From Clostridia bacterium (GTDB lineage: Bacteria > Bacillota_A > Clostridia > Oscillospirales > CAG-272): a stretch of DNA of 29,338 bases. A program made the translations under genes and the position numbers. The stretch covers positions 1 to 29,338 of the forward strand of contig JAFTRB010000057.1 of the NCBI GenBank assembly GCA_017462445.1. Direction: 5' to 3'. The notes beneath the pieces were generated by a model. It made no database searches. It saw nothing but the letters and a program-made list of their open reading frames with translations, and had not been told where the DNA came from. Below, piece after piece: positions 1 to 7,238 of this stretch; position 1 is the stretch's first letter; each line of letters starts with the position of its first letter.

Positions 1-724
1 CACCCTGTGGCGGTACATTTGCCGTTGTACCCTCAAGTATCTTTAGCAGTGCCTGCTGTACACCCTCGCCCGAAACATCGCGGGTTATAGAGCGATTTTC
101 TCCCTTACGGGATATTTTGTCAATCTCGTCGATATAGATAATTCCTCTTTCAGCTCTTTCTATATCATAGTCTGCTGCTTGAATAAGCCGCAGAAGAATA
201 TTCTCTACATCCTCGCCTACATATCCGGCCTCGGTGAGTGTGGTTGCGTCGGCAATCGCAAAGGGAACGCGGAAGCTTTTTGCCAGTGTTTGAGCAAGAT
301 AGGTCTTGCCGACACCGGTTGGACCGAGGAGAAGTACATTAGACTTCTGTATTTCCACCTCGTCATCCGGCGAGCTTTCGCCCTTCTTTTTCCTCTTTGC
401 CACCTCGTCAAGCGTGAGAATTCTCTTGTAATGATTGTACACCGCTACTGCGAGAGCAAGCTTTGCGCCATCCTGCCCGATAACTCTTTCGTCCAGCATC
501 GCCTTTATCTCGGTGGGGCGGGGAAGAGTCTCAAAGCTCAGCTCCTCGCTCTCGCCATCCACGCTCTTGTCGGGATCCGGGAAATGCATATCTATAAAGT
601 CGGCGCATACGCCCACGCACTGGTCGCAGATATAGGTTTTACCATCGATACCGGGAATAAGCACCGCGGCCTCATGCTCGCTTGTACCGCAGAAGGAGCA
701 ACAACGAAGTTTGCTTTCTGCCAT
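1..724 (-). CDS. clpX: ATP-dependent Clp protease ATP-binding subunit ClpX, 3' end cut by window edge
   Basis: ClpX is the AAA+ unfoldase that feeds substrates into the ClpP chamber. The first 241 codons are visible. An N-terminal zinc-binding domain has Cys-9, Cys-12, Cys-33 and Cys-36 (CSFCG and YICDQC). It is followed by the Walker A motif GPTGVGKT at about 134-141, the [13 protein letters not shown] segment at about 163-175, Walker B IIYIDEID at about 195-202, and the [20 protein letters not shown] stretch typical of ClpX. The remaining roughly 170 residues lie beyond the left edge. The ATG directly follows the clpP stop codon (TAAATG on the minus strand), so the two genes are probably translationally coupled and co-transcribed. 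The order tig-clpP-clpX is conserved in many bacteria and supports the call. Confidence 0.97.
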   Translation of the reverse strand, partial: MAESKLRCCSFCGTSEHEAAVLIPGIDGKTYICDQCVGVCADFIDMHFPDPDKSVDGESEELSFETLPRPTEIKAMLDERVIGQDGAKLALAVAVYNHYKRILTLDEVAKRKKKGESSPDDEVEIQKSNVLLLGPTGVGKTYLAQTLAKSFRVPFAIADATTLTEAGYVGEDVENILLRLIQAADYDIERAERGIIYIDEIDKISRKGENRSITRDVSGEGVQQALLKILEGTTANVPPQG

Positions 725-1312
725 TTATCTATCCTTCTTGCTGATTACCTTGTCGATAAGACCGTATTCTACTGCAGCCGCAGCGCTCATATAGTTATCT
801 CTGTCGGTATCTCTCTCGATAACCTCAAGAGGCTGACCTGTATGCTCGGCAAGAAGTCTGTTAAGCTTATCGCGAGTGCGGAGAATGTGGTCTGCGTGAA
901 TCTTGATGTCCGATGCCTGACCCTGAGCGCCGCCAAGAGGCTGGTGTATCATGATCTCGGCGTTGGGAAGAGCCATTCTCTTGCCCTTTGTGCCGCCGGA
1001 GAGCAGGAAAGCGCCCATAGAAGCAGCCATGCCCATGCAAATGGTGCAAACATCGCACTTGATGTAGTTCATAGTGTCATAAATCGCAAAGCCGGCAGAA
1101 ACCGAGCCGCCGGGGCTGTTGATGTAGAAGTAGATATCCTTGTCGGGATCCTGCGCCTCAAGGAAGAGCATCTGCGCAACAACCAGCGAGGCTGTAACAT
1201 CATTTACCTCGTCTGCGAGAATGATGATTCTGTCATTGAGAAGTCTAGAGTAAATATCGTAGGCTCTCTCACCGTGGGGGGTCTGTTCAATTACGTTTGG
1301 AACTAATGCCAT
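725..1312 (-). CDS. clpP: ATP-dependent Clp protease proteolytic subunit ClpP
   Basis: ClpP is the self-compartmentalising serine protease that pairs with ClpX or ClpC. The 195 residues match the usual length. The catalytic triad is at its canonical places: Ser-98 in [11 protein letters not shown], His-123 in MIHQPLGG and Asp-172 in DRDN. The [10 protein letters not shown] segment at 65-74, which forms part of the substrate-binding and oxyanion region, is intact. The N-terminus ([19 protein letters not shown]) is that of a mature-type ClpP with little propeptide. The start is supported by GGAGG nine bases upstream. The gene sits between tig and clpX. No heptad operator of the CtsR type was seen upstream. 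Confidence 0.98.
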   Translation of the reverse strand: MALVPNVIEQTPHGERAYDIYSRLLNDRIIILADEVNDVTASLVVAQMLFLEAQDPDKDIYFYINSPGGSVSAGFAIYDTMNYIKCDVCTICMGMAASMGAFLLSGGTKGKRMALPNAEIMIHQPLGGAQGQASDIKIHADHILRTRDKLNRLLAEHTGQPLEVIERDTDRDNYMSAAAAVEYGLIDKVISKKDR

Positions 1313-1335
1313 TATCGTTTACCTCCATATTTTTT

Positions 1336-1376
1336 AATCAGCCGACAATCAATGATAGACTATCGGCTGATTTTTT
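1336..1376 (+). terminator. Hairpin with plus-strand U-tract between tig and clpP
   Basis: A 10-bp perfect stem (AATCAGCCGA at 1336-1345 with TCGGCTGATT at 1363-1372) is followed on the plus strand by a run of T to 1376, so it has intrinsic-terminator form only for plus-strand transcription. Both flanking genes are on the minus strand. There the stem is followed by A-rich sequence and the clpP ribosome binding site, so it should not stop tig-clpP transcription. It could block antisense transcripts or serve as an mRNA processing or stability hairpin. Confidence 0.55.
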
Positions 1377-1385
1377 ATGCATAAA

Positions 1386-2690
1386 TTATTCTGCGTCAGC
1401 CGCAGGCTCCTCTGCCTTAGGCTCAACCGCTACGGCATTCTCCTTAACAAGAGCCATAGCCTTGCCAACAACGAGATCGGCCTTGATATCCTCTGCAAGG
1501 ATCATGCCCTTAACCTCGTCAACTGCAACACCGTAAGCATTGCCGATTCTCTCGTACTCTGCATCGATCTCCTCTGCGGTAGCATCAAGAGCCTCTGCTC
1601 TTGCAATTGCCTCAAGAGCAAGTCTTACCTTAACCTGCTGCTCTGCGCGAGGTCTGAACTGCTCGCGGAGCTGGTCAAGAGTCATACCGGTGTACTGCAT
1701 ATAGGTCTTGAGGTCAAGACCGGAGGAGCGGAGTCTTGTGTCATAGTCGCGGAGGAAGTTCTCTGCCTCCTGCTCGAACATAACCTCGGGAATATCAGCT
1801 ACAAGAAGCTCCATAAGCTTCTCAGCAAGCTTGTTCTCCATATCCCTGTCAGCGGCCTCCTCGTTCTTCTTTACAAGGCTCGCCTTAACATCAGCACGAT
1901 ACTCCTCAAGTGTATCGAACTCGGAAACATCCTTTGCAAACTCATCATCAAGCTCGGGGAGCTGCTTAACAGACTTAACGGTGCATTTGAAGGTTGCAGC
2001 CTTGCCTGCAAGGTCAGCGGAGTGATACTCGGTGGGGAAGGTAACCTCAACATCAAATTCCTCGCCAATCTTATGACCAACGATCTGCTCCTCAAAACCG
2101 GGGATAAAGCTACCGGAGCCAAGCTTAAGCTCGTGGTCCTCGCCCTTGCCGCCCTCGAAGGCTACTCCGTCAACAAAGCCCTCGAAGTCAAGGCTAACGG
2201 TTGCGCCCTCTGCAATAGGCTCCTCGCTTTCGGAGATAAATCTGGCGTTTCTGTCTCTTACTCTCTCGATTTCAGCATCAACATCGGCCTCAGTAACCTC
2301 TGCTACCTTCTTCTCAACCTCGATGCCCTTGTAGCCATCAATGCTGCCTACGGGCTTAACAAAGCCCTCTGCCTTAAGCACGATGTCATCCTCCATAGAA
2401 ACGAGGTCGAACTTGGGGCTTCCAACTACATCGTAGCCGGCCTCCTTGATTGCAGCCTCGAATGCCTCGGGAATGCAAGCGTTGATAGCGTCCTCAAAGA
2501 ATACATCCTTGCCGTAGAAGGTCTTGATGACATAGAGGGGCGCCTTGCCCTTTCTGAAGCCGGGGACATTCATACTTTTAACATTCTTCTTGTACGCATC
2601 CATCTCAGCCTTTGCATAAACATCTCTCGCTACCGAAAACTCGATAACATAACCGTTCTTTTCGGTGAGCTCGCTCTTGATAAGACTCAT
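1386..2690 (-). CDS. tig: Trigger factor, ribosome-associated chaperone
   Basis: Trigger factor binds ribosomal protein L23 at the exit tunnel and shields nascent chains. The 434 residues are the usual length. The N-terminal ribosome-binding signature PGFRKGKAP is at 43-51. A central FKBP-type peptidyl-prolyl isomerase domain at about 155-245 contains VSLDFEGFVDG and GSGSFIPGFEEQIVGHKIGE. The helical C-terminal chaperone domain ends in an acidic Glu/Ala/Pro tail. An AGAAAG-type ribosome binding site precedes the ATG. It is the first gene of tig-clpP-clpX, driven by a strong sigma-A-like promoter about 100 bases upstream. Confidence 0.97.
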   Translation of the reverse strand: MSLIKSELTEKNGYVIEFSVARDVYAKAEMDAYKKNVKSMNVPGFRKGKAPLYVIKTFYGKDVFFEDAINACIPEAFEAAIKEAGYDVVGSPKFDLVSMEDDIVLKAEGFVKPVGSIDGYKGIEVEKKVAEVTEADVDAEIERVRDRNARFISESEEPIAEGATVSLDFEGFVDGVAFEGGKGEDHELKLGSGSFIPGFEEQIVGHKIGEEFDVEVTFPTEYHSADLAGKAATFKCTVKSVKQLPELDDEFAKDVSEFDTLEEYRADVKASLVKKNEEAADRDMENKLAEKLMELLVADIPEVMFEQEAENFLRDYDTRLRSSGLDLKTYMQYTGMTLDQLREQFRPRAEQQVKVRLALEAIARAEALDATAEEIDAEYERIGNAYGVAVDEVKGMILAEDIKADLVVGKAMALVKENAVAVEPKAEEPAADAE

Positions 2691-2787
2691 TTTTCTTTCT
2701 CCTATTGAATATATAATTTTTATTTTACTCGGGGATTTGTGCTGTTTTTGCTGATAAAAGATTGGTTTTTCGCAAATTAGCCAATAT

Positions 2788-2816
2788 ATTTTACTACACT
2801 TTGTCTATTTTGTCAA
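2788..2816 (-). promoter_or_regulatory. Sigma-A-type promoter for tig
   Basis: On the minus strand TTGACA (2811-2816) is separated by 17 bases from TAAAAT (2788-2793). The -35 is a perfect consensus. The predicted transcript start is near 2781, giving a leader of about 90 bases before the tig ATG. Confidence 0.8.
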
Positions 2817-2848
2817 TAGATATTCTCTTAAATAATTAAATAAAAATA

Positions 2849-3574
2849 TTATTTGATGATTTTTGGAATAAAACCGAGATAATCCGCGCTTACAAGCGTC
2901 ATTTCAATTCCTTCATATATAAAGGAGGGCGGACAGGTGTAGTTGCCGTGAATATGTCCGAAATACAGTCGCTTGATTTCATATTCCTTAAGCGCCTCAA
3001 TAAGGCCGTCTGCCGCCTTTTCGTTCCAGTACGGCGGAAAATGCATAAAGCAGAGAATTTCCTTTTCCGGGTTCTCCTCCTTCAGTGTCCTCGCGGCGCT
3101 CAAGCTTGCGCGCAGGCGCAGGTTCTCTCTGTTTATCAGCTTTTCAAAGTCGGCATTTTTGGGCGCATTCCTTGCATCCTCGTCCTGATACCATCCGCGC
3201 GTTCCGGCAATGATATAGTTCTCGACAATATGAGCGTTATTAAAGAGAAATGAAATCGTTTTGATATTGTTCTTTTCAAAGAAGGCGGAATGCTTGTTCA
3301 TCGTCGACCACCAAAAGTCGTGGTTTCCCTTGCCAAGAATTTTTTTGCCCGGCAGGGCATCGATAAACCTCATATCACTCAGCGACTCCTCCAGCGAGAG
3401 CGCCCAGGAAACATCTCCGGGAATGATCACCGTGTCCCCCTCGGAAACAAGCCTCTCCCAGTTGCTCCTCAGGCGTAGCATATAGTCCTGCCACCTGTTG
3501 CCAAAAACCTCCATAGACTTGTTGGTCGAGGCAAGGGTGGACAGGTGAAGGTCTGCTAAAGCAAACAAAGACAT
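2849..3574 (-). CDS. Metallophosphoesterase (calcineurin-like phosphoesterase)
   Basis: This is a 241-residue protein of the calcineurin-like metallophosphoesterase superfamily, which uses a dinuclear metal centre to hydrolyse phosphate esters. All core motifs are visible in order: ADLHL (Asp-8, His-10), GDVSW (from about 53), GNHD (83-86), a late FMHFPP and a C-terminal FGHIHG. The physiological substrate cannot be told from sequence. The ATG at 3574 is chosen because GGAG lies ten bases upstream and the ADLHL strand begins within six residues, as usual. The open frame extends further upstream, but that extension overlaps the divergent DUF1540 gene and looks non-coding. No clear minus-strand promoter lies directly upstream; read-through from thrC is possible. 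Confidence 0.9.
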   Translation of the reverse strand: MSLFALADLHLSTLASTNKSMEVFGNRWQDYMLRLRSNWERLVSEGDTVIIPGDVSWALSLEESLSDMRFIDALPGKKILGKGNHDFWWSTMNKHSAFFEKNNIKTISFLFNNAHIVENYIIAGTRGWYQDEDARNAPKNADFEKLINRENLRLRASLSAARTLKEENPEKEILCFMHFPPYWNEKAADGLIEALKEYEIKRLYFGHIHGNYTCPPSFIYEGIEMTLVSADYLGFIPKIIK

Positions 3575-3592
3575 AAAAATTTTTCTCCGTTG

Positions 3593-3601
3593 TGGTATAA
3601 T
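3593..3601 (+). promoter_or_regulatory. Extended -10 promoter element for the DUF1540 gene
   Basis: TGGTATAAT at 3593-3601 matches the extended -10 consensus TGnTATAAT exactly. There is no good -35 at 17 bases, which is tolerated by extended -10 promoters. It lies 61 bases before the plus-strand ATG at 3662 and about 20 bases upstream of the oppositely oriented phosphoesterase ATG. Confidence 0.6.
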
Positions 3602-3661
3602 AGCCCTTTCTCTGCGCATACTACTCTTGCAGGCAAGTGTCTGCAGAAAAGAGAATATGTT

Positions 3662-3853
3662 ATGGAAAAAAAGAATGTAGGATGCGAGTGCGATCCCGCA
3701 AAGCGCATTAAGGGTGTTAATTGCGATGTCAAGAACTGTGCATATCACAGTGGCATCAACGAGTGCAATGCAGGTAGCATTTATGTTGGTCCTCGCGAGG
3801 CAAACTGCTCCGCAAACACCAACTGCGCTACCTTTAAGCCTAAGAGCTGTTAA
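3662..3853 (+). CDS. Small Cys-rich DUF1540 domain protein
   Basis: This is a 63-residue protein with eight cysteines (8, 10, 21, 26, 35, 49, 55, 63). The segment CDVKNCAYHSGINECNAGSI followed by YVG is the DUF1540 pattern (C-x4-C-x-YH-x5-6-C-x-A-x2-I-x-V), and a second Cys pair lies in the TNCATF tail. DUF1540 proteins are common in Clostridia. Their function is unknown; the cysteines suggest metal binding. The start at 3662 is preferred over an upstream in-frame start because the homologous part begins here and the extended -10 lies upstream. The ribosome binding site is weak (AAGAGA). It is the only plus-strand gene among minus-strand neighbours, and its stop codon overlaps that of thrC. 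Confidence 0.85.
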   Translation: MEKKNVGCECDPAKRIKGVNCDVKNCAYHSGINECNAGSIYVGPREANCSANTNCATFKPKSC

Positions 3854-5334
3854 GCCTCGGCAAATTCCTTTACTGACTCCTCCATTTCCTCCGGGTCAAT
3901 TACACCATTATGAAGGATAGCCTTTTCCTCCAGTCCGCATAGCGGCTTTGGGATAGGCACAGCGGTGAGAGTAGTGAGGGCAGCGAGTGCCTCCGTATCA
4001 CCTTGGGGGACTCTATCAGTGAGCGATGCCAGCACATCGGCGGCAAACTTGTACGCAGATGCGGTTGACACGGTCAGCATTTTTCTCTCTGCCTTGTTTT
4101 CATCCATATAGCGTTCTGCCGCATGGACAGCAACCGCCGTATGAGTGTCGATAAGGCAGTTTTTATTTTTATATATCCTTTTTATCGTTGCCGCGGTTTC
4201 CTCCTCGTCGGTGAAATATCCAACGAAGTCGCAGAGCGCGCAAGCTCTGTCCTCCTCTGAAAGCTCATATCTGCCGCATTCGGCAAGACTTGCCATATAA
4301 TCCCGCGTTTTTTCTGCGCCGAGGGTAATGTAGAGCAGTCTTTCAAGGTTGGAGGAAATAAGAATATCCATCGAAGGGGATATAGTTTCGAAGAACTCGC
4401 GGTTTCTGTCATATACCCCTGTTCGGAAAAAGTCGGTCAGTACATTGTTCCTGTTGGAGGCGGCAACAAGCCTTCCAAGAGGCAGACCCATTCGCTTTGC
4501 AATATAGGCGGCAAAGATGTTGCCAAAGTTTCCTGTCGGCACTGTTACATCGATTGTCTCACCCATTCTGATAGCCCCCCTTGTAACTAGGTCGCAGTAG
4601 GCGGAAAAATAGTATACGATCTGTGGGGCAAGCCTGCCCAGATTAATCGAGTTTGCGCTGGAGAGAAAGATACCCTCAGCTTCAAGCTCACGAGCAATAA
4701 CCGGGTCTGAGAATATCCTCTTTACTCCGTTTTGCGCATCGTCAAAGTTGCCGCGAATTCCCACAACAGAGAGGTTTTTGCCCTCCTGCGTCTGCATCTG
4801 CAGCTTCTGCACCGCGCTAACGCCATCGGTGGGGTAAAACACCTTGATACAGGTGCCGTCAATATCCCTGAAGCCCTCCAGGGCGGCCTTTCCGGTATCG
4901 CCCGATGTGGCTACGAGAATCATTGCTCGCTTTGCTTCGCCCGTCTTTCTCAGCGCGCGAACAAAAAGCCTTGGCATGATCTGCAGCGCCATATCCTTAA
5001 AGGCGGCGGTGGGGCCGTGCCACAGCTCCAGCATATACATTCCGTCCCCAAGCTCGCTGACAGGAGCGGGGGACAGGTCAAATTTCTCGGGCGAATATGC
5101 GGCTGTCGCGTCCTCCAGCAGCTCGTCATATCCGTAATCGGTGAGAAAGAGCGAAAGAATTTTTGCCGCTCTCTCGGAGTAGGAGAGATGTAGCAGGGCT
5201 TCAAGCTCCGCTTCCGATATCTGCGGTATGCTCTCGGGCATATATAAACCGCCGTCGGGTGCCAAGCCTCTTTTTATTGCCGAGGCAGAGCAAACCCTCT
5301 CCTTATCAAGTCCTCTTGTGCTTACATATTTCAT
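3850..5334 (-). CDS. thrC: Threonine synthase
   Basis: This PLP enzyme converts O-phosphohomoserine to threonine, the last step of threonine synthesis. The 494 residues fit the longer class of bacterial and fungal threonine synthases. The N-terminus (MKYVSTRG, then GLAPDGGLYMPE) is diagnostic. The PLP lysine is Lys-113 in HGPTAAFKDMALQ. The cofactor contacts ATSGDTGKAA (142-151) and the glycine loop VPTGNFGN (265-272) are intact. It is the last gene of the lepB-rbgA-rnhB-yraN-thrC run, 15 bases after yraN. No hom or thrB is seen nearby, so the pathway genes are dispersed. The TAA stop shares bases with the stop of the convergent DUF1540 gene. Confidence 0.97.
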   Translation of the reverse strand: MKYVSTRGLDKERVCSASAIKRGLAPDGGLYMPESIPQISEAELEALLHLSYSERAAKILSLFLTDYGYDELLEDATAAYSPEKFDLSPAPVSELGDGMYMLELWHGPTAAFKDMALQIMPRLFVRALRKTGEAKRAMILVATSGDTGKAALEGFRDIDGTCIKVFYPTDGVSAVQKLQMQTQEGKNLSVVGIRGNFDDAQNGVKRIFSDPVIARELEAEGIFLSSANSINLGRLAPQIVYYFSAYCDLVTRGAIRMGETIDVTVPTGNFGNIFAAYIAKRMGLPLGRLVAASNRNNVLTDFFRTGVYDRNREFFETISPSMDILISSNLERLLYITLGAEKTRDYMASLAECGRYELSEEDRACALCDFVGYFTDEEETAATIKRIYKNKNCLIDTHTAVAVHAAERYMDENKAERKMLTVSTASAYKFAADVLASLTDRVPQGDTEALAALTTLTAVPIPKPLCGLEEKAILHNGVIDPEEMEESVKEFAEA

Positions 5335-5349
5335 TAATTATCCTTGCCT

Positions 5350-5766
5350 TTACCGCCCCATGGCGGTGTTTAAGTTAAATGCACCCATCAAGTGCTTGAT
5401 GTCCTTTACCTTCGGCTTGTCCTTGTCCATTTCGACATAAACCTCAATGATGTCAAAGCGCTTCTTTTTGTCTCTTGTAACAGCGCAGAGATATTTTGCC
5501 GCCGTTATAATGCTCATCTGCTTCTTTTTGTCAACAGCGCTCGCCGGGCGAGCCTCCATAGAGCTTGTTCTTGCCACATCCCGCGTCTTGACCTCCACGA
5601 ATATCAGGTATTCGCGGTTCTCGGCAACGATATCTATTTCGTGACCTCGGTCGACATAATTGGTTTTCACGATTTTGTAGCCTTGGCGGCGCAGGAATTT
5701 TACAGCCTCCTTTTCGCCAAAGTCACCAAGCCGTCTTCTCTCGGTATCAGCCTTAAGTATCTGCAT
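5350..5766 (-). CDS. yraN: YraN/UPF0102 family endonuclease-like protein
   Basis: This 138-residue protein has the PD-(D/E)XK nuclease-like core of the YraN family: GDFGEKEAVKFLRRQGY at about 14-30, then HEIDIVAEN (Glu-43, Asp-45) and FVEVK (Glu-58, Lys-60). The family's biological role is unsettled; a Holliday-junction-resolvase-like fold is known, and activity here is inferred only from the intact acidic/Lys motif. It overlaps the 3' end of rnhB by 14 bases. The rnhB-yraN pair is conserved in many bacteria, which supports the assignment and suggests translational coupling. Confidence 0.93.
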   Translation of the reverse strand: MQILKADTERRRLGDFGEKEAVKFLRRQGYKIVKTNYVDRGHEIDIVAENREYLIFVEVKTRDVARTSSMEARPASAVDKKKQMSIITAAKYLCAVTRDKKKRFDIIEVYVEMDKDKPKVKDIKHLMGAFNLNTAMGR

Positions 5767-6364
5767 CTTTATCTAAAAACTTCAAGAAGGTCTTTCGGTG
5801 GATTGGCGAGGGGCCGTATTTTCTCACCGCATCCATATGCTCCTTGGTAGGATAGCCCTTGTGCTTGGCAATTCCATACTGCGGATAGAGCCTGTCAAGC
5901 TCGGCGCAGCCGCGGTCCCTTGTCACCTTTGCCAGGATAGAGGCGGCGGCAATGGAGAAGCTCAGGCTGTCTCCCTTAACCACAGTCTCGGTGGGAATAG
6001 CAAAGCCGCGGGAGCAGTTGCCGTCAATCAGTGCAAAGTCCGCAACGACAGGCAGAGCCTCGACCGCTCTTCGCATAGCGAGCATAGATGCGTTCAGTAT
6101 ATTGATTTCGTCAATCTCCTTTGGGCTGGCCTCGGCGATTGCGTAGGCGATAGCAACCTCCTTGATAATTTCAAAAAGCTTTTCTCTCTTTTTTTCGGTC
6201 AGCTTCTTTGAGTCATTCAGCCCCTCAATAACGCAGTCTCGCGGGAGAATGACAGCCGCAGCCACAACAGGGCCGCATAAAGGACCTCGGCCGGCCTCAT
6301 CACAGCCGCACACCGCGGTGTAGCCGAGGGCATATTTTTCGTTTTCGTAATCAAAGCTTGGCAT
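5753..6364 (-). CDS. rnhB: Ribonuclease HII
   Basis: RNase HII cleaves RNA in RNA-DNA hybrids and starts removal of misincorporated ribonucleotides. The 203 residues are typical. The active site matches E. coli RNase HII: Asp-22 and Glu-23 in GCDEAGRGPL, Asp-114 in LIDGN and Asp-132 in VVKGDS. The conserved GLNDSKKL, AASILAKVTRD and QYGIAKHKGYPT blocks are all present. The ATG overlaps the rbgA stop by one base (TAATG), and the gene overlaps yraN by 14 bases, so the three are likely translated as a coupled unit. Confidence 0.97.
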   Translation of the reverse strand: MPSFDYENEKYALGYTAVCGCDEAGRGPLCGPVVAAAVILPRDCVIEGLNDSKKLTEKKREKLFEIIKEVAIAYAIAEASPKEIDEINILNASMLAMRRAVEALPVVADFALIDGNCSRGFAIPTETVVKGDSLSFSIAAASILAKVTRDRGCAELDRLYPQYGIAKHKGYPTKEHMDAVRKYGPSPIHRKTFLKFLDKDADT

Positions 6365-7224
6365 TACGGTCTCTCCAAGGTAATTCTTCCAATTTTTCCG
6401 TTCCTGAACTCCTCAAGCAGCATTTTCGCTGTCCTGTCGTGGTCCACATCTCCGCCGCTCATGAGAAAGCCGCGCTTTCTGCCAACCAGTCTGAATAGCT
6501 CATAGCAATCCAAGCCGTCACACTCATCAGCGGTAAGCTTGTATCTTGCCATAAACAGCTCGGGGGCATATTCCATAAGCCTGCCACAGAGAAGCATAGC
6601 AATTTCCTCGGTGTCAAGAATCTGGTCGCGGATCGCGCCTGTCATAGCCAGCGCCTGTCCTACCGCCTCGTCCTCAAACTTTGGCCACAGCACTCCGGGC
6701 ATATCCAGAAGATCGAGTCCTATCTCGGTGGGAACCCACTGCTTGGTCATGGTGACGCCCGGTCTGTTTTCCACTTTAGCCTTCTTTCCGCCCGCCAGGC
6801 GGTTAATAAGCGAGGATTTTCCCACATTGGGAATTCCGACGATCATAGCCTTCAGCTTGCGACCGTTCATACCCTTGGTCGCATAGCGCTCAAGCTTTTC
6901 TGCCATAACAGAGCGAACTGCCGCAGAAAGCGCATCAATTCCTTGTCCGCTTATGCAATCTATAAGTACCATTGTGACGCCCTTAGCCTTATAATAGTCC
7001 ACCCACTCGCGGCTGAGAGCGGGGTCGGCGAGTGACGCCTTTGTCATTACAGCCACCCTCGGCTTGTCACCGAGAAGCTTTTCTATTTCCGGGTTTCTCG
7101 AACTGTATGGAATTCTTGCGTCCAGCAGTTCCAGCACCAGATCCACCTGGGAGAGGCATTCCTGCATAAGACGGCGAGTTTTCGCCATATGCCCGGGAAA
7201 CCATTGTATCGGGTTTGTCGCCAT
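6364..7224 (-). CDS. rbgA: Ribosome biogenesis GTPase RbgA (YlqF), circularly permuted, with altered G4 motif
   Basis: RbgA helps late 50S subunit maturation. The protein (286 residues) starts with the family signature MATNPIQWFPGHMAKTRR. As in all YlqF-type GTPases the motifs are permuted: the G4 region comes first (61-64), then G1 GIPNVGKSS (130-138) and G3 DMPG (174-177), followed by the C-terminal helical RNA-binding domain. The G4 motif, normally NKxD, reads Thr-Lys-Ala-Ser here, losing both the Asn and the Asp that recognise guanine; the codons at 7033-7044 are clear. The ATG at 7224 is chosen because AAGGA lies six to seven bases upstream and the signature begins there. The gene lies 14 bases after lepB and overlaps rnhB by one base. 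Confidence 0.94.
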   Translation of the reverse strand: MATNPIQWFPGHMAKTRRLMQECLSQVDLVLELLDARIPYSSRNPEIEKLLGDKPRVAVMTKASLADPALSREWVDYYKAKGVTMVLIDCISGQGIDALSAAVRSVMAEKLERYATKGMNGRKLKAMIVGIPNVGKSSLINRLAGGKKAKVENRPGVTMTKQWVPTEIGLDLLDMPGVLWPKFEDEAVGQALAMTGAIRDQILDTEEIAMLLCGRLMEYAPELFMARYKLTADECDGLDCYELFRLVGRKRGFLMSGGDVDHDRTAKMLLEEFRNGKIGRITLERP

Positions 7225-7238
7225 AATAATCCTTTCTG

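Noticed and set aside
179..1306. A 375-codon open frame on the plus strand opposite clpX and clpP
   Set aside because: Both minus-strand proteins are certain, and the plus-strand translation is low-information and begins at no ribosome binding site.
1377..2708. A 443-codon open frame on the plus strand opposite tig
   Set aside because: It is a mirror of tig codon bias. The minus-strand frame has all trigger-factor motifs and a promoter; the plus-strand translation is Leu/Ser/Cys-rich and has no recognisable domain.
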